A stretch of DNA of 64,000 bases from Rotaria sp. Silwood1 (taxonomy: Eukaryota; Rotifera; Eurotatoria; Philodinida; Philodinidae): assembly GCA_905250075.1 (NCBI GenBank), contig CAJNOP010000869.1:16845-80844 (forward strand). Reading direction: 5' to 3'. The position numbers and the translations under genes are program-made. Below, one piece after another: positions 25,639-36,537 of this stretch (its first letter is position 1; each line of letters begins with the position of its first letter). The notes beneath the pieces were generated by a model that had not been told where the DNA came from, ran no database searches, and saw nothing but the letters and a program-made list of their open reading frames with translations.

Positions 25639-26421
25639 ACTTAAAAAGTTCATCAATTTCATTAATACGACATATAATGAACTTTTTTTGAATACTTGAA
25701 ACAACAAATACGAATGATTTTACGTATGATGACTACTAGAAGATGTAAAAGCATATACAATCTTCAAATTAAAAAATAAGATAATTTTCATTTTGCACTC
25801 GATACTATCTTACGACTAGAATACACCTATAACAGTTTTTTGGATTATATTTGAAACGGATGTCAAATCCAGTTATATGTGGATTGGTAGAGAATTTGGC
25901 GTTGAATCTTTTGATTAAAAAAATGTTTTGATTAAGTGGAAAAAAAGAGGAGAAATTTAAAGATACTAATAGGATACTTCTTTATGAGCTACTCGTTAAT
26001 ATCGTTCTAATTAGTTTTACACTTTTTAATTTTGGTGATATGAGAAATAATTTTTTTAAATAAATTAACGTATGCAATTCCAAGAGTTTTAAATTGATCT
26101 TAGAAAAGTCTCAGATGACATAGACCTGTAAGAACAACATCCTAAAACTTTGATAATTTATTTATTTTTATTTACAGTGTGTTTAGAAATTTTTTTCGTC
26201 CTTGCTTCTGGCTTTGTTCAATTACTTTCTTTTTTCAGCCAATAGTTTTCATTTCTTTATATAGGAAGTGAAGGAAGCGTTTGCTCTTCTTTCTCTCAAG
26301 CGTTTGAATGTCAGAGACAAATATTAATTAGACAAGTGCAAAACTAAGAGAGAAAAAATGTGTTGCGCTGTTCTTATCAAACATATAAAATAATATTTTG
26401 AATAAGCAAGTCAAAATCATT
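25639..26421. other. Intergenic upstream of receptor gene
   Basis: AT-rich with no supportable feature. Promoter or 5' untranslated sequence of the receptor gene is presumably here. Confidence 0.3.
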
Positions 26422-27481
26422 ATGGAGTCGTTATCAACAACTGTGAATATTCTGAATGCTGTTAGACAGTATGTAATGGATATATATTATGGTATACTTG
26501 CTATTGGAATTAGTGGTAATGTTCTAAATATTCTTGTCTTCACTCGACTCAGATGTTTTCGAGAAAATCGATGTGCTTTCTATTGTATTGTCGAATCGAC
26601 TGTAGGAATTGTTTCCTTGTCCGTTACTTTAATCAGTACCATATTACGAAATGCATATAGATATGATCCCGCTGATTACATATTGGCTTGGTGTAGAATA
26701 CGAAGTATGTTATTCCAAGGAATGTCACTCATCATATACTTTACGATATGTTGTGCTGCTTGCGATCAATTCTGTTCGACAAGTTATCATTTTGCTGTAA
26801 GAAATATGTGTACACTCAAACTGGCTCGATCTCTGATATTTATCGCTAGTTTCATCATGTTGGTCCATAGCATTGTGTTTAACTCTTTTCTCACTATTCA
26901 ACCATTAGTTGGATGTGTCAGTGGTAGTCCAACATTAAATCTATATGCAACATATTTCTTTTATCCAGTTTTGTATGGTCCTGTGCAGATTGCTATCTCA
27001 TTCTTTTTTAGTTTATTAGCTTTTCGTAATGTTCGTCGTATTGTCCGTCGACAAGTACCGATTGTTCGTCGTCGACTCGATCGACAAATGACAGCAATGA
27101 TTTTGACACGTGTTGTATTTTTTGTGATATTTGCATTACCATATACCATTTATCGGATGTATATTATTAATAATCCACCTTCGCGATCGAATAGTTTGCA
27201 ATATTCGATTGGACAATTACTTCAAACAAGTCTTAATTATTTTATTAGTTTGAACTATGCGGTATGTTCGATTCGGTGCTCTATTGACATCGATTATAAT
27301 GATTTATTTTTAGAGTAACTTCTACATCTTTATAGCAATATCATCACAATATCGCCGTCAAGTCAAATATGTTTTGGTGAGAAAATGTTGGCAACGATGG
27401 AAACATTGGGATTGTATGCGACAAAATGAAGTTGGTCTCGCAAATGCAGTGACGATTACTTCTAATGACGACTTTGACTGA
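26422..27481 (+). CDS. Rhodopsin-like seven-transmembrane receptor (two exons)
   Basis: Exons 26422-27261 and 27314-27481 give 335 residues. Seven hydrophobic segments can be counted. TM1 has the family Asn (GILAIGISGNVLNILVF). A Cys sits at the top of TM3 (AWCRIRSMLFQGM). The DRY position is replaced by ACDQF. TM5 is YPVLYGPVQIAISFFF, and a basic third loop follows (RRIVRRQVPIVRRRL) before TM6 (VVFFVIFALPYTIYRMY). A 52-nt intron (GTATGT..TTTTAG) lies in TM7. Splicing it gives NYASNFYIFIAISSQYRRQV and a 40-residue tail, whereas reading through stops at once. SNFYIF followed by RRQVK is the pattern of peptide-type receptors, but the ligand is unknown. The start is the first ATG (MESLSTT); the weaker DRY region may mean unusual coupling. 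Confidence 0.82.
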
Positions 27482-27794
27482 TATATATCGTTAGATTTTA
27501 ATACATATCGTAGTAACCTCTTTATGTTGTACGGCTTAAACTATCCTTCATCCATGATAGGGCCTAAAGGTATATAATGCTGATTACAAATAACTGATTA
27601 AAGAAAGCACAGAAAACAAAGAATAGAGATGACACAAGTCATGATCAATGATTTGTGCAGAGTCAAACCACTTTAGTATGCGAGTAGAATATTGAGATAT
27701 ATGGAATAGAAGAGAATCATATAACCATGGTGCTGTGGGAGGAAAAACTCAAACACGGTAACTAGTGCGCTATTTCTCTCCTCCCCCCCCCCCC
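27482..27794. other. Intergenic, ends in C homopolymer at gap
   Basis: No gene seen. The last bases before the gap are a run of 13 C. Confidence 0.4.
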
Positions 27795-27894
27795 NNNNNN
27801 NNNNNNNNNNNNNNNNNNNNNNNNNNNNNNNNNNNNNNNNNNNNNNNNNNNNNNNNNNNNNNNNNNNNNNNNNNNNNNNNNNNNNNNNNNNNNN
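27795..27894. other. Assembly gap (100 N) inside a C homopolymer
   Basis: One hundred Ns, entered from a run of C and left through another run of 24 C. The gap is most simply a sequencing failure in a long poly-C tract. Any frame read through it is meaningless. Confidence 0.97.
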
Positions 27895-27918
27895 CCCCCC
27901 CCCCCCCCCCCCCCCCCC

Positions 27919-28965
27919 GGCTCTCCACCGTTCTGCGCACTATGGTAATGTTTGTTTTTTAATTGCTTTTAGGCTCTTGCTTTATTAATTTAATGTTTCA
28001 TATGCAGATGTGCATTCTTTTGACAATAAATATCCGTTATAAAAGATGTTCAAGATGTTGATTATAATATCGAAGTCCTACGGAGATCAATTTTTTATGG
28101 AATAGATAGTTTGACGTCAAAGATTAATTATTGTTGATGCATTATTTGAAAGTTAACATGCACTGAATATCACTTAATTGTTGTCAATAGTATACGTTTT
28201 GATTGTTTCTGTGACCATGTGTCAAAACACTCAATATTGTCCGATCAAATAAAGAGACCAAGTTGTCCGTTTGCGAGAAAAAAGAATAAGAGCGCTAGGA
28301 AATTTGTTCGTCAAGAAAATAAAAGTGCATCCATGTGACTTCTGATGATTAAAATTTCTTGTGTGGTGAACGTCACCAAAAAGATAAAGTTATGATAAGC
28401 AGAGCCAAAAATTATCTCATAAAACCTTTAAGAATAGATTACTTGAGACTATCTTGAGGGCATCTCAATGAATAATAAAACAATCTATTTTTATTTTAAT
28501 TATATACGTTGTTTGAAGGAATAAAAATATTCAGGATTAACTCTTCGATATACTTTATATTCTCTATTAAAATATCAAATAAAAAAGAAGAGAGAAAACA
28601 ACATAACAGTATTTGATTACAATATCATCGTGCAAAATAGAATATTATTTCATTATAACAGGAAAAAAGGATTTTATGTTGCATTATTTATTGAATCGTC
28701 ATTGCATATTTTCAAAAATTCATGTACATATAATTGGCATGATAAGCAGTAATAGGAGATTATATCAAATATTTCTGACAAATCAAAGAATTTAATACGG
28801 AAATTTCGCGTATTTAAACAATATGTAGAGTGAATAAATATGATTTTATCGTGATTAATTTGTGTCTTTTCTTTTACTGAAAATGTCATCAATTTGTTCT
28901 CGTGTCATGTGATAATTCATGACACTAAATTATTAATTAATATCAAAGGACACCGGTAGATAAGG
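27919..28965. other. Intergenic, nothing supportable
   Basis: AT-rich, no convincing coding block on either strand. Confidence 0.3.
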
Positions 28966-29203
28966 TCCAATATCGAAACTAATAATGCAGATTGATGATA
29001 TTTTTGATGATCTAAAATATGATATTAAAGATCATGTTTACCTTTAGTTTTCTTTTAGATTATGTAGGGTCAAAGCGGGCACAATAATATACCCGTTTTA
29101 TCCTACATATTCTACGAAAAAAGCTAAAAGTAAACATGATCTCTATATCATTTTGTAGAGCATCAAAAATCTCATCGATCTACGTTATTAGTTTCCACAT
29201 TGT
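28966..29203. repeat. Foldback element of about 238 bp
   Basis: Two arms of about 115 bp are imperfect reverse complements. AACTAATAATGCAG and TTTTTGATGATCT on the left face ACGTTATTAGTTT and AGCATCAAAAATC on the right. GATCATGTTTAC faces GTAAACATGATC around a central GCGGGCACAATA/TATACCCGT. It has no coding content and looks like a MITE-type hairpin transposon. No certain target duplication. Confidence 0.75.
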
Positions 29204-30520
29204 GTTTACAAAAGAAATATTATGGGTATCATAGTTATTATCGGATAGTTGTCGAAAAATTATTTTTATCTTCAATAGAAAAGAAAATAAATAGATAGAA
29301 TTGTGCAAAATTTCATGCTCTATCATTCTAATCTATTGAAAGTAAGATCTATTAATAAGACATGTTGAGACTGTTTATTAACAAATTTATCTGAATATTT
29401 ATTGAACATAAATGTCATTCGAAGCCATTCTCTCTCTAATCGATATATGCTGGAAAGATTGAGCAATATTGTAAGTCTATCACTGGATAGTAAAACTAAT
29501 GTTCTTTTTAATACGTATTGAATGAATGCTGTTGAAAAGCAAGTAATACAGCGCATATGATGGCTTATGAAATTCGTTTTGAATAGAATACACAAAAAAT
29601 TATTTGACAGAAATCGTGGTAGTCGTATCGTTTAATAGATTTTTAGAAAATGCACAAAACTACGAATCATTCTTGTTTTTTTTTCACAAGAGTTTTCCAT
29701 GGTTATCCTGCGTCAATAAGGTATAAGACATCTACTCTTCAAAAAAAGTGGTGTATGCCGTTTTGTTTCTCAAATGCTTTCAATGAAAATTTGACCCTTC
29801 TGTTGCGAAAAAAAGCGAAAGTTTTGTTTTGATAGAACAAATATTCATACATAGAAATGTGTAGATTTCATTTTTTTCGAACAGGATGTTAATTATGGAT
29901 TGTACTACAATGCTACAGTTTCATCATGAAATCTCAATATCTGTGCGCTAAATTCACGACTATTGCTCTCGAACGATATTTTATTCACATTCTTATCAAT
30001 CAAAAAGCCAATTACAAGTATATCGGTACTAGCTCATACCGGATTCTATTGCATCATAATGGATTCTGCCACTTTTTAAATACATTTCATCACATGTAGA
30101 GAAAGTTTTGTAATACTTACTATAATAATTTTAAAATTTTCATTCTCTAGAATCTTTGACCAGGTTTCAAAGATATCCTCAAGACAAAAAGAAAGACTTA
30201 CAGAAATATCGAAGAACAAATGAAAATAGAGTGCAATTGAAGCACATGTCTCTTTCTAACATTCTGTAACTTTTCAATTCTTCTAATTTGTTCACTAGCG
30301 CCATCACTAATTTCTGAATCGTTATTATATGAAGTTTAACATAATGATATGATTATTTATTATAATATCAAGTTTATTTTACTTTTCTAAAACTACAATA
30401 AAAATGATTTATCTTTTTCTTTTTCTGCGATTTTTGAAACATACGTGCCGCTTGATCTTTAGTGACATCTTCATCTTCCATTAGATCATAATTTATTTCA
30501 GATCATAATGCAGCACGTGT
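29204..30520. other. Intergenic, nothing supportable
   Basis: Only short frames without family resemblance. AT-rich background. Confidence 0.3.
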
Positions 30521-30521
30521 A

Positions 30522-30824
30522 GGGTGTGGGTGTGGGTGGTGGGTGTGGGGGTGTGAGTGTGGGTGTGGGTGTGGGTGGGGTGTGGGTGTAGGTGTGGGTG
30601 TGTGGATGGGTGTGGGTGTGGGTGTGAGCTCGATATTCTATTGATCCGCCCAGATTCCACACTCACACACCCACACCCACACCCACACACCCACATCCAC
30701 ACCTACACCCACACCCACGCCCACACCCACCCTCACTCACACCCACACACCCACACCCACACCCACACACACCCACACCCACACCCCACACTCACACCCC
30801 ACACACACCTTCACCCACACACCC
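30522..30824. repeat. Head-to-head TGTGGG-type telomere-like hairpin (copy B, largest)
   Basis: A G-rich arm of about 106 bp (30522-30627, GGGTGTGGGTGTGGG words) is followed by a spacer of about 29 bp containing TCGATATTCTATTGATCC, then a C-rich arm of about 168 bp (30657-30824). The arms are not exact copies of each other, so register drift or separate growth has occurred. The right arm directly abuts the inverted-repeat element at 30827. Peptides read from it (His/Pro/Thr runs) are artefacts. Confidence 0.88.
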
Positions 30825-30826
30825 TG

Positions 30827-31057
30827 GATTCAAACTTTTTTTTGAAATTATGTTCACACAATGCCGTTTTAAGTATTACAAGCATTTAGGAAGAAGCTAT
30901 ATTTAGACTCAAAAATGTAATAAAAGTTTTTCACAAAAGTTGTTGTTCTCTAGAAATTTATTCATAACTCCTAAAATTTTATTCAAATCTGCCAAATGAC
31001 AATTGTGCCAAACAAACTGGCATTGTGTGAACATAACTCAAAAAAAAAGTTCGAATC
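30827..31057. mobile_element. Small non-autonomous element with 39-bp terminal inverted repeats
   Basis: GATTCAAAC, a T run, then ATGTTCACACAATGCC (30827-30865) is matched in reverse at 31019-31057 (GGCATTGTGTGAACAT, an A run, GTTCGAATC). There are two or three mismatches. The interior of about 150 bp is AT-rich and non-coding. It starts 2 bp after hairpin copy B. No target duplication is obvious. Confidence 0.6.
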
Positions 31058-31099
31058 TAAGATCTGTCTAAAGTGTAATTGATATTTTAATGAACAGAA

Positions 31100-31192
31100 T
31101 TGCGTGAATCCGAGATTGGACGCGTCCAATCTCGGATCCGACATTCGCCTAGGCCAATCTGAGATTGGACGTAATCTCAGTTTGGACGCTGA
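31100..31192. repeat. GAGATTGGACG-reiterated island with perfect 30-bp palindrome
   Basis: Positions 31108-31137 are a perfect palindrome centred on GGACGCGTCC. Next come CCAATCTGAGATTGG (31154-31168) and two further GAGATTGGACG-like words up to 31190. It lies about 90 bp before the F-box start codon, beside a TATATATATAAT box-like run at 31194-31205. It could be a regulatory site or a tiny transposon end. Confidence 0.65.
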
Positions 31193-31282
31193 CATATATA
31201 TATAATCTTGAACTCATTTCGTTTAACTTCGAACTAAACCTATCAACAAATGATAATTTTAGATTTAACAATTTTAACACTG

Positions 31283-32407
31283 ATGGCAAACGTATTTTTA
31301 GTCAATCTACCCAACGAATTACTTTATCGTATTTTGGACTATTGTAATGTTGAAACGATTTTACTGCGTATCAAACGTGTTTGCAAGAGATTATATACGA
31401 TTGTGCACCAATATAATCGAATTGAATTGATACTTGAATCATATTACAAGAAACAATTACAATTAATTTCTTATTTTGGTCGGCAATGTGCTGTCGGCTC
31501 ATTAGTAATTTCATTTTTTCATGTATCTATGACAGACGCTAGAGTACACAATTATTTACAGGATATTTTTGAATGTAAGAGAGTTCGACATTTGACTCTT
31601 CTTTATATCAGAAATGCACACGCCAATAGTTTGAAAGATTCATATTTCGAACGATTGATCTCACTTAAAATTGTCACACACGATGAGCCAAATTCTAAAA
31701 TGTTCGCTCTTATTTCATCAATCATTGCAAAAACTAATCTTCAAAAATTAAACTGGCCTAACTTGACTTACAAACTCGATGATATGCCATTGCCCGTACA
31801 ATGTAAATTGATGTCTTTGAAAATGAATACTTGTCTCTACAGTGAATACATGACTATTCTTCAACGATTACCTTATTTAGCAAAATTTCAATTAAGAGAC
31901 TGTATTATAGATACTAAATGCATTCATATACGAGCATCCAATTCTTTAGTTATTTCATCCTTGGCATGCTTATCTATGACTGAGTGTTCACTACCAATGG
32001 AATATCTCAAATTCATGATTTCTAGTATGCCTACACTTCGTAGTCTTCGAATAGTATTTAAGAAAAAGACTTTCGAATCCGCTATCGAAATTGATGATTG
32101 GAAACACTTCATTCGAACTAAAAAATCTTTATTAGCTCGATGTGAATTTTGTTTTTCTTATGATATGTTATCAAGCAATTGGATTAGTCTTGACGCACTC
32201 ACTGCTCCATTTCGAACAACATTTTGGCTCCATGAAAAGCATTGGTTTATTAAATGCAAATGTCTCATTAATCAACCACATGTGATATCACTTTATACAG
32301 TACCAAATAGTTTACCATTATATCATATCCGAGGAATTAGATGTGCAATTTCATCGAAAGATAATACTTATTATCTAACAACACGATCAAACACAAAAAA
32401 ATGTTGA
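31283..32407 (+). CDS. F-box / LRR-like protein
   Basis: A single open frame of about 374 residues from MANVFLVNLPNELLYRILDY. The F-box occupies residues 5-45 (LPNELLYRILDYCNVETIL, then VCKRLYTIVHQYNRIEL). The rest shows irregular leucine-rich repeats (VRHLTLLYIRN, LISLKIVTHDE, LACLSMTECSLPM, MPTLRSLRIVFKK) and ends with the WLHEKHWFIKC-type segment. That segment is also present in the 46015 gene (FWIGQERQWFVVYN). The shared C-terminal motif shows the two are paralogues. Known F-box proteins link substrates to Cul1 ligases; the substrate here is unknown. An in-frame ATG 11 codons upstream (31250) is possible, but the downstream start better fits the F-box spacing of the other paralogue. Confidence 0.82.
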   Translation: MANVFLVNLPNELLYRILDYCNVETILLRIKRVCKRLYTIVHQYNRIELILESYYKKQLQLISYFGRQCAVGSLVISFFHVSMTDARVHNYLQDIFECKRVRHLTLLYIRNAHANSLKDSYFERLISLKIVTHDEPNSKMFALISSIIAKTNLQKLNWPNLTYKLDDMPLPVQCKLMSLKMNTCLYSEYMTILQRLPYLAKFQLRDCIIDTKCIHIRASNSLVISSLACLSMTECSLPMEYLKFMISSMPTLRSLRIVFKKKTFESAIEIDDWKHFIRTKKSLLARCEFCFSYDMLSSNWISLDALTAPFRTTFWLHEKHWFIKCKCLINQPHVISLYTVPNSLPLYHIRGIRCAISSKDNTYYLTTRSNTKKC

Positions 32408-32850
32408 AAGAATTATGGATGAAGTATATAACAAATTTTTCTTTTATATTGATAACAAGGATTGCATTTTGTCTTCATTATTGTCCTTCTGTCTCACTTA
32501 ATTGATTTGTTAAAGCATCTATTTCATTCAACAGAATTGCTAGCAGATCATATATGATAAAGGGTTTTCATATAACCTCTAATACAAGATCAGATCTCTT
32601 TTCATATAAGCATAATATGACATTAGAAAATAACTTTGACGTTTATTTTATTGATACTTTCTATTTTTATTACATAATTTCAACGTTCTAACTGATATAT
32701 TGCTCGATATTATCCTAATTTAGACATTACTAGCGAAACTCTTAGATGAATACGGAACATTATAACCACATATGTCGTTGTTTAATATTGAAAATCTATC
32801 GGAACGAAAAACAATTTTGATCAATTAGATATTATTTTGTGATTTTCTAG
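32408..32850. other. Intergenic, nothing supportable
   Basis: No coding block recognised. The 5' exons expected for the LRR array that follows are not visible here. Confidence 0.3.
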
Positions 32851-33779
32851 ACACTCATTGAATGCAGTTTTCGTGACACCCGAATCGAATCTTTGGGTGC
32901 ACAATATCTTGCGCATGCACTAAAAAATAACACAGTAAACTCGATACTTTCGATTATCCTTCGATATTATACTTCAATTGAAAATAGACAATCGAAACAT
33001 TGATACTGTGCAATAATAAACTGGTAACTACTGATGCGAAACATTTGGCTCATGGACTAGAAAATAATCAAGTAATACTAGATTATTCTTACTCTACTTT
33101 AATAAACTTTTTTTTCGAAATATAGACACTCATCGTATTGGATCTAAACTCAAATGAAATCGGAGCTCTTGGTACGAAATTTATCGTTGATGCGTTACAC
33201 AAAACCACAGTAACCTTCTTTTTTAATGATTTGTTTTTAAAGTATCTGTTGTCTGAAACTAAAAAAAACAGGTTCTTACTACACTGAATATAAATACCAA
33301 TAATATTGGTGATGATGGAGCTCTCTATATAGCAACTTTACTACAACATAATCAAGTTACTTATATTTTTTAATCATTTTCTCTTAATATTCATTTAACA
33401 TCATGAATACAGACACTTAGTATCATTGATCTCAGTAAAAATGAAATTGGAGCTATTGGTGTACAACACCTAGTAGACGTATTGCGATACAACACTGTAA
33501 TTTTAATATGATTTTGCTAGGATCTTTATCAGTTCAATTGTCTCTTTTATATAAAGACACTTTCTCAATTGGATCTTAATCACAATAATATTGGAGACGA
33601 GGGAGCTCGACATATAGGCGATCTATTGGAAATTAACAAAGTTATTCTCGTTCTTTCTTTGTTTTTATCTTAAGATATTTCATTGTCATACATAGACACT
33701 GACCATATTATATATGGCGTCGAATAAAATTGGAAACAATGGAATGTATTTTATTAGCCAAGGATTGCAAAAAAATATG
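32851..33779 (+). CDS. Leucine-rich-repeat array, one 84-nt exon per repeat (5'-partial)
   Basis: Seven exons lie at 32851-32934, 32988-33071, 33126-33209, 33272-33355, 33413-33496, 33557-33640 and 33696-33779. Each is exactly 84 nt (28 codons), phase 0, preceded by an AG acceptor and followed by GT. Each encodes one ribonuclease-inhibitor-type repeat: six open with TL or TI and one with VL. A core such as VLDLNSNEIGALGTKF or QLDLNHNNIGDEGAR follows, and most end in an NT or NQ-like turn. Introns are 53-62 nt. The exons join without frame change. No N-terminal effector domain (NACHT or other) or start codon is seen. After the seventh exon the frame runs about 20 codons to TGA near 33841. This is either the tail of a gene with a lost 5' end or a relic. 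The same exon type recurs at 45082-45309. Confidence 0.75.
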
Positions 33780-33841
33780 GTAGAATTTCTAGGCGTATCT
33801 TTAACTAAACCTATAGACTTGATGAAATTCTTTGAACTTTG

Positions 33842-34036
33842 ATCGAAAGAAAAAGATCGAAAATTCGAAATTTGCAAAATCGGATTGTTGAACAACGTGG
33901 AGTTTGGCTGTTGATCCTTTCTTCTCTGACATCCACACTCACATCAAGAAAAATCTACTATATTTTTAATTAGCTAAAGTGTTTGTTTTGAAGCTCATTT
34001 TCCTTGAACTATCAAATTTTGGGCATTAGCCTTCAA
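33842..34036. other. Spacer between LRR array and transposon
   Basis: Short AT-rich spacer. Nothing supportable. Confidence 0.3.
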
Positions 34037-34041
34037 GGTAT

Positions 34042-35701
34042 TGCCCATGGTGTAAATTTCTGCGAAAAAAACGCGTTTTTCCAGAGCTGCAAAACGCGTT
34101 AATGCTGACCGGTTTGACGCGTTTCACATCTGCTAAAACAAACGCTGTGTAACAATTGTTTTTGCGAAAGATTTTGCAGGGTTTCTCAAACTGTGGTATC
34201 ATATATTCTAGATGGAAAAAAAACTGAAAACCGTCAATGACTTCATAGATCTTGAATTGCAGGTACAATTTATATACTCGTTTACATTTTTTCATAGACC
34301 TTCAGAACTATAACTTACATGAATTTTGATGCAGTCAAGACACGGATTCGAACACGAGAACGTAGGAGTATAAGACATATATACAAACCGTTCAACTAAA
34401 ATAATCTGATGATATAAATGTTTATTCTACTGTCATTTAGAGTCTCGCGTAAACTTACTAAATTAGATTTTCAGTTTCCATTCTACTGAATTGAAAATTA
34501 TTATTTCTTTCGTGCCCATGTAATTAATGTGGTCTTTTCTTGATACATTTTTTATTTAAACTCTTTCAGATTTAAATTTAGATACTCAATAGCACCGAAT
34601 TTAATCGATTTAAATTATATTTAATATTTAAAAAATTAAATTTCTTATATATAAGTTTTAAAAAATTTAAAATTTAATCTTCTATTTATTTTCTTGATTT
34701 AATAGATTTTTGTAAATGTAAATCTGCCATCGTTTTCTCCAATTACATCAATAAATGAAGGGAGTTTTCTTTTGTAAGTCGAATCTCTTTTATTAAAAAG
34801 TCACTCTTACTTCAACAATGTACAGACTAAAATCATGTTTGCTACTATTGTACACAGTATTATTATTCATTATCAATTCGTTCGAGTATGAACTCATACT
34901 AATAATTATTCAAATTATAGATAACGTGATAATTATTTTGTTCACAAATAACCAAAGAGAGTTGCCATACTAATTATATTAGTATCAGTCTTTACTAAAT
35001 CTTTTCGAAATGCTCAATATTTAAAACGATTCTTAAGTAAACCTTACGAAACATGTTTTCTTTCAATAAAAACGTGGTGATATGAGTTTTTAAGTAAGCG
35101 GAATATATTTTTGTTACACTTTGATGTTTTACATTAGTCTAACTTCGAAATAAGTCTAGATAACAGCCTAGCAGCCTAAAAATTTAGAAGACTTTGATTT
35201 TAGTCTTGCCTTCATAAAATCCTTGGTCATGATTTTCACGTAAAAATAGTGCAAGGAGCAAAAATTTAAGTGCTATTTCATATCATTTCCAAAGTAATTT
35301 TGAAGAATTTGCTTTGGTCACCTCATATGCTTTGTGTTGGTGAATTTCTGCAAGATTCTGTATGCAGAACGGATATATTTTGCATCATTCCAAGCAAAAA
35401 CAATCCAACATACATTTGAAAAAGGAACGCGTTCCACCTTTCCCTCAATTTTTACCTGTGAAACGCGTCGCCTGTCGACCAAAGTGCGTTCGACAGCATT
35501 TGAATTTGGAAACGCCTCGAAACGCAATCTTGAAAAAAGCGTTTCGAATCGTTTCAAAAAACGACGGTGGCAAAACGCATTTTATGTAAGTAAGAATGCT
35601 GCGAAACGCGTCCTGTATTGAAAAAACGTTGCGAAACGCATGCTACAATCTCGGAAATGCGTTACGCAGTCCGTTTCCTTCAATATTTTACTCCATGGGC
35701 A
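34042..35701. mobile_element. AAACGCGTT-motif transposon with 5-bp target duplication
   Basis: The ends are TGCCCATGG and CCATGGGCA, extended imperfectly by (T/A)GTAAA. They are flanked by direct GGTAT (34037-34041 and 35702-35706). Both subterminal zones (34065-34120 and about 35425-35660) are packed with AAACGCGTT, GAAACGC and GCGTTTC words in either direction. The middle (about 34200-35300) is AT-rich, with no transposase. At 1660 bp this is a non-autonomous DNA transposon. Its end and motif resemble those of the element at 54711-55655. It cuts off the 5' side of the hydrolase fragment. Confidence 0.75.
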
Positions 35702-36256
35702 GGTATTATTCTATTAGATCCAACACCACCCACCGTATTTGAACGAGAAAGTCCAGTAGTAACGGATATGGATCGTTTAGGTTCCATATGTAGAATTATG
35801 CTTCGTGCCGCTTTCTGTGGTTTGCTGAGACTAGTTTCATTCTTGTTCGATTATTTCGGAGTTGGTGATTTCTTTCATCCTTCGCAACCAGGTTACATTG
35901 CTATTTTAATGACGCAAACCATGTTAAAAAAGCTTGAAAATCAATTACGTTGCTGTTACACTATTCCGGATTATGTATCAAAGCAACCGAAGGATGCTAT
36001 GATTGATAGAAATCTACCTTTGCTAGTTGTAAGTGCACCGGATTTGAGCAAAAAACAACCTCGTGGTGGTCTCACTGGAGAGGAAACTCTTCAATGATGG
36101 CGTGATAATCAACAACTTTTTCTTCGCAGTTCTGATAATGCTGGTTTTATTTTTCGTGCAGATTATAATCATGTACAGTGTGTATTGGATATGAAACTAG
36201 CAGCTAATGCAACAAAAGCTATCTTGACACAAATTCATAACGAAATTATTCATTGA
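35702..36256 (+). pseudogene. Alpha/beta-hydrolase C-terminal fragment
   Basis: After the transposon end a frame reads GIILLDPTPPTVFERESPVV, then membrane-like LGSICRIMLRAAFCGLLRL, HPSQPGYIAILMTQ, LPLLVVSAPD, and a TGA at 36095-36097. The same frame then continues WRDNQQLFLRSSDNAGFIF, RADYNHVQCVLDMKLAANA, to the TGA at about 36254-36256. The order (LDP, LVVSAP strand, W...Q..L..SSDN, H near the end) fits the C-terminal half of alpha/beta hydrolases, with RADYNHV holding the catalytic His. The nucleophile elbow (GxSxG) and N-terminus are absent, lost left of the insertion. One internal stop plus truncation make it a pseudogene. Confidence 0.65.
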
Positions 36257-36537
36257 TATTTCTTTCAAGTTTTCCTTTTCTAACTTAATTTTCTTTCGAC
36301 AAATACAAATGAAAACATGAATGTGAAAATTGAAATAAGATTAGACAAAATAAATTATGTTCACTTGTACTAAAATGTGTTCCCTGCATATTCTATTATA
36401 GAGATACTGCTACGTACGGTGAGAAGAAAATTAATTTAGTTTTTCTTCTAGTTACTGAGAAAACAAGAAAATTTTACATTTTGACAATTTAGCGAGTTTA
36501 ATTAACTATTGTTGAGAAAAAATTCTTTATGTAAATA

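Noticed and set aside
27262-27313. Receptor ending early in TM7
   Set aside because: A 52-nt intron restores the usual SNFYIF motif and a basic tail.
27765-27962. Open frame with a proline run around 27.8 kb
   Set aside because: Reads a C homopolymer and Ns.
30557-30889. Open frames rich in His/Pro/Thr or Trp/Val/Cys/Gly across the TGTGGG hairpins
   Set aside because: They are forced by the repeat and appear on both strands; not genes.
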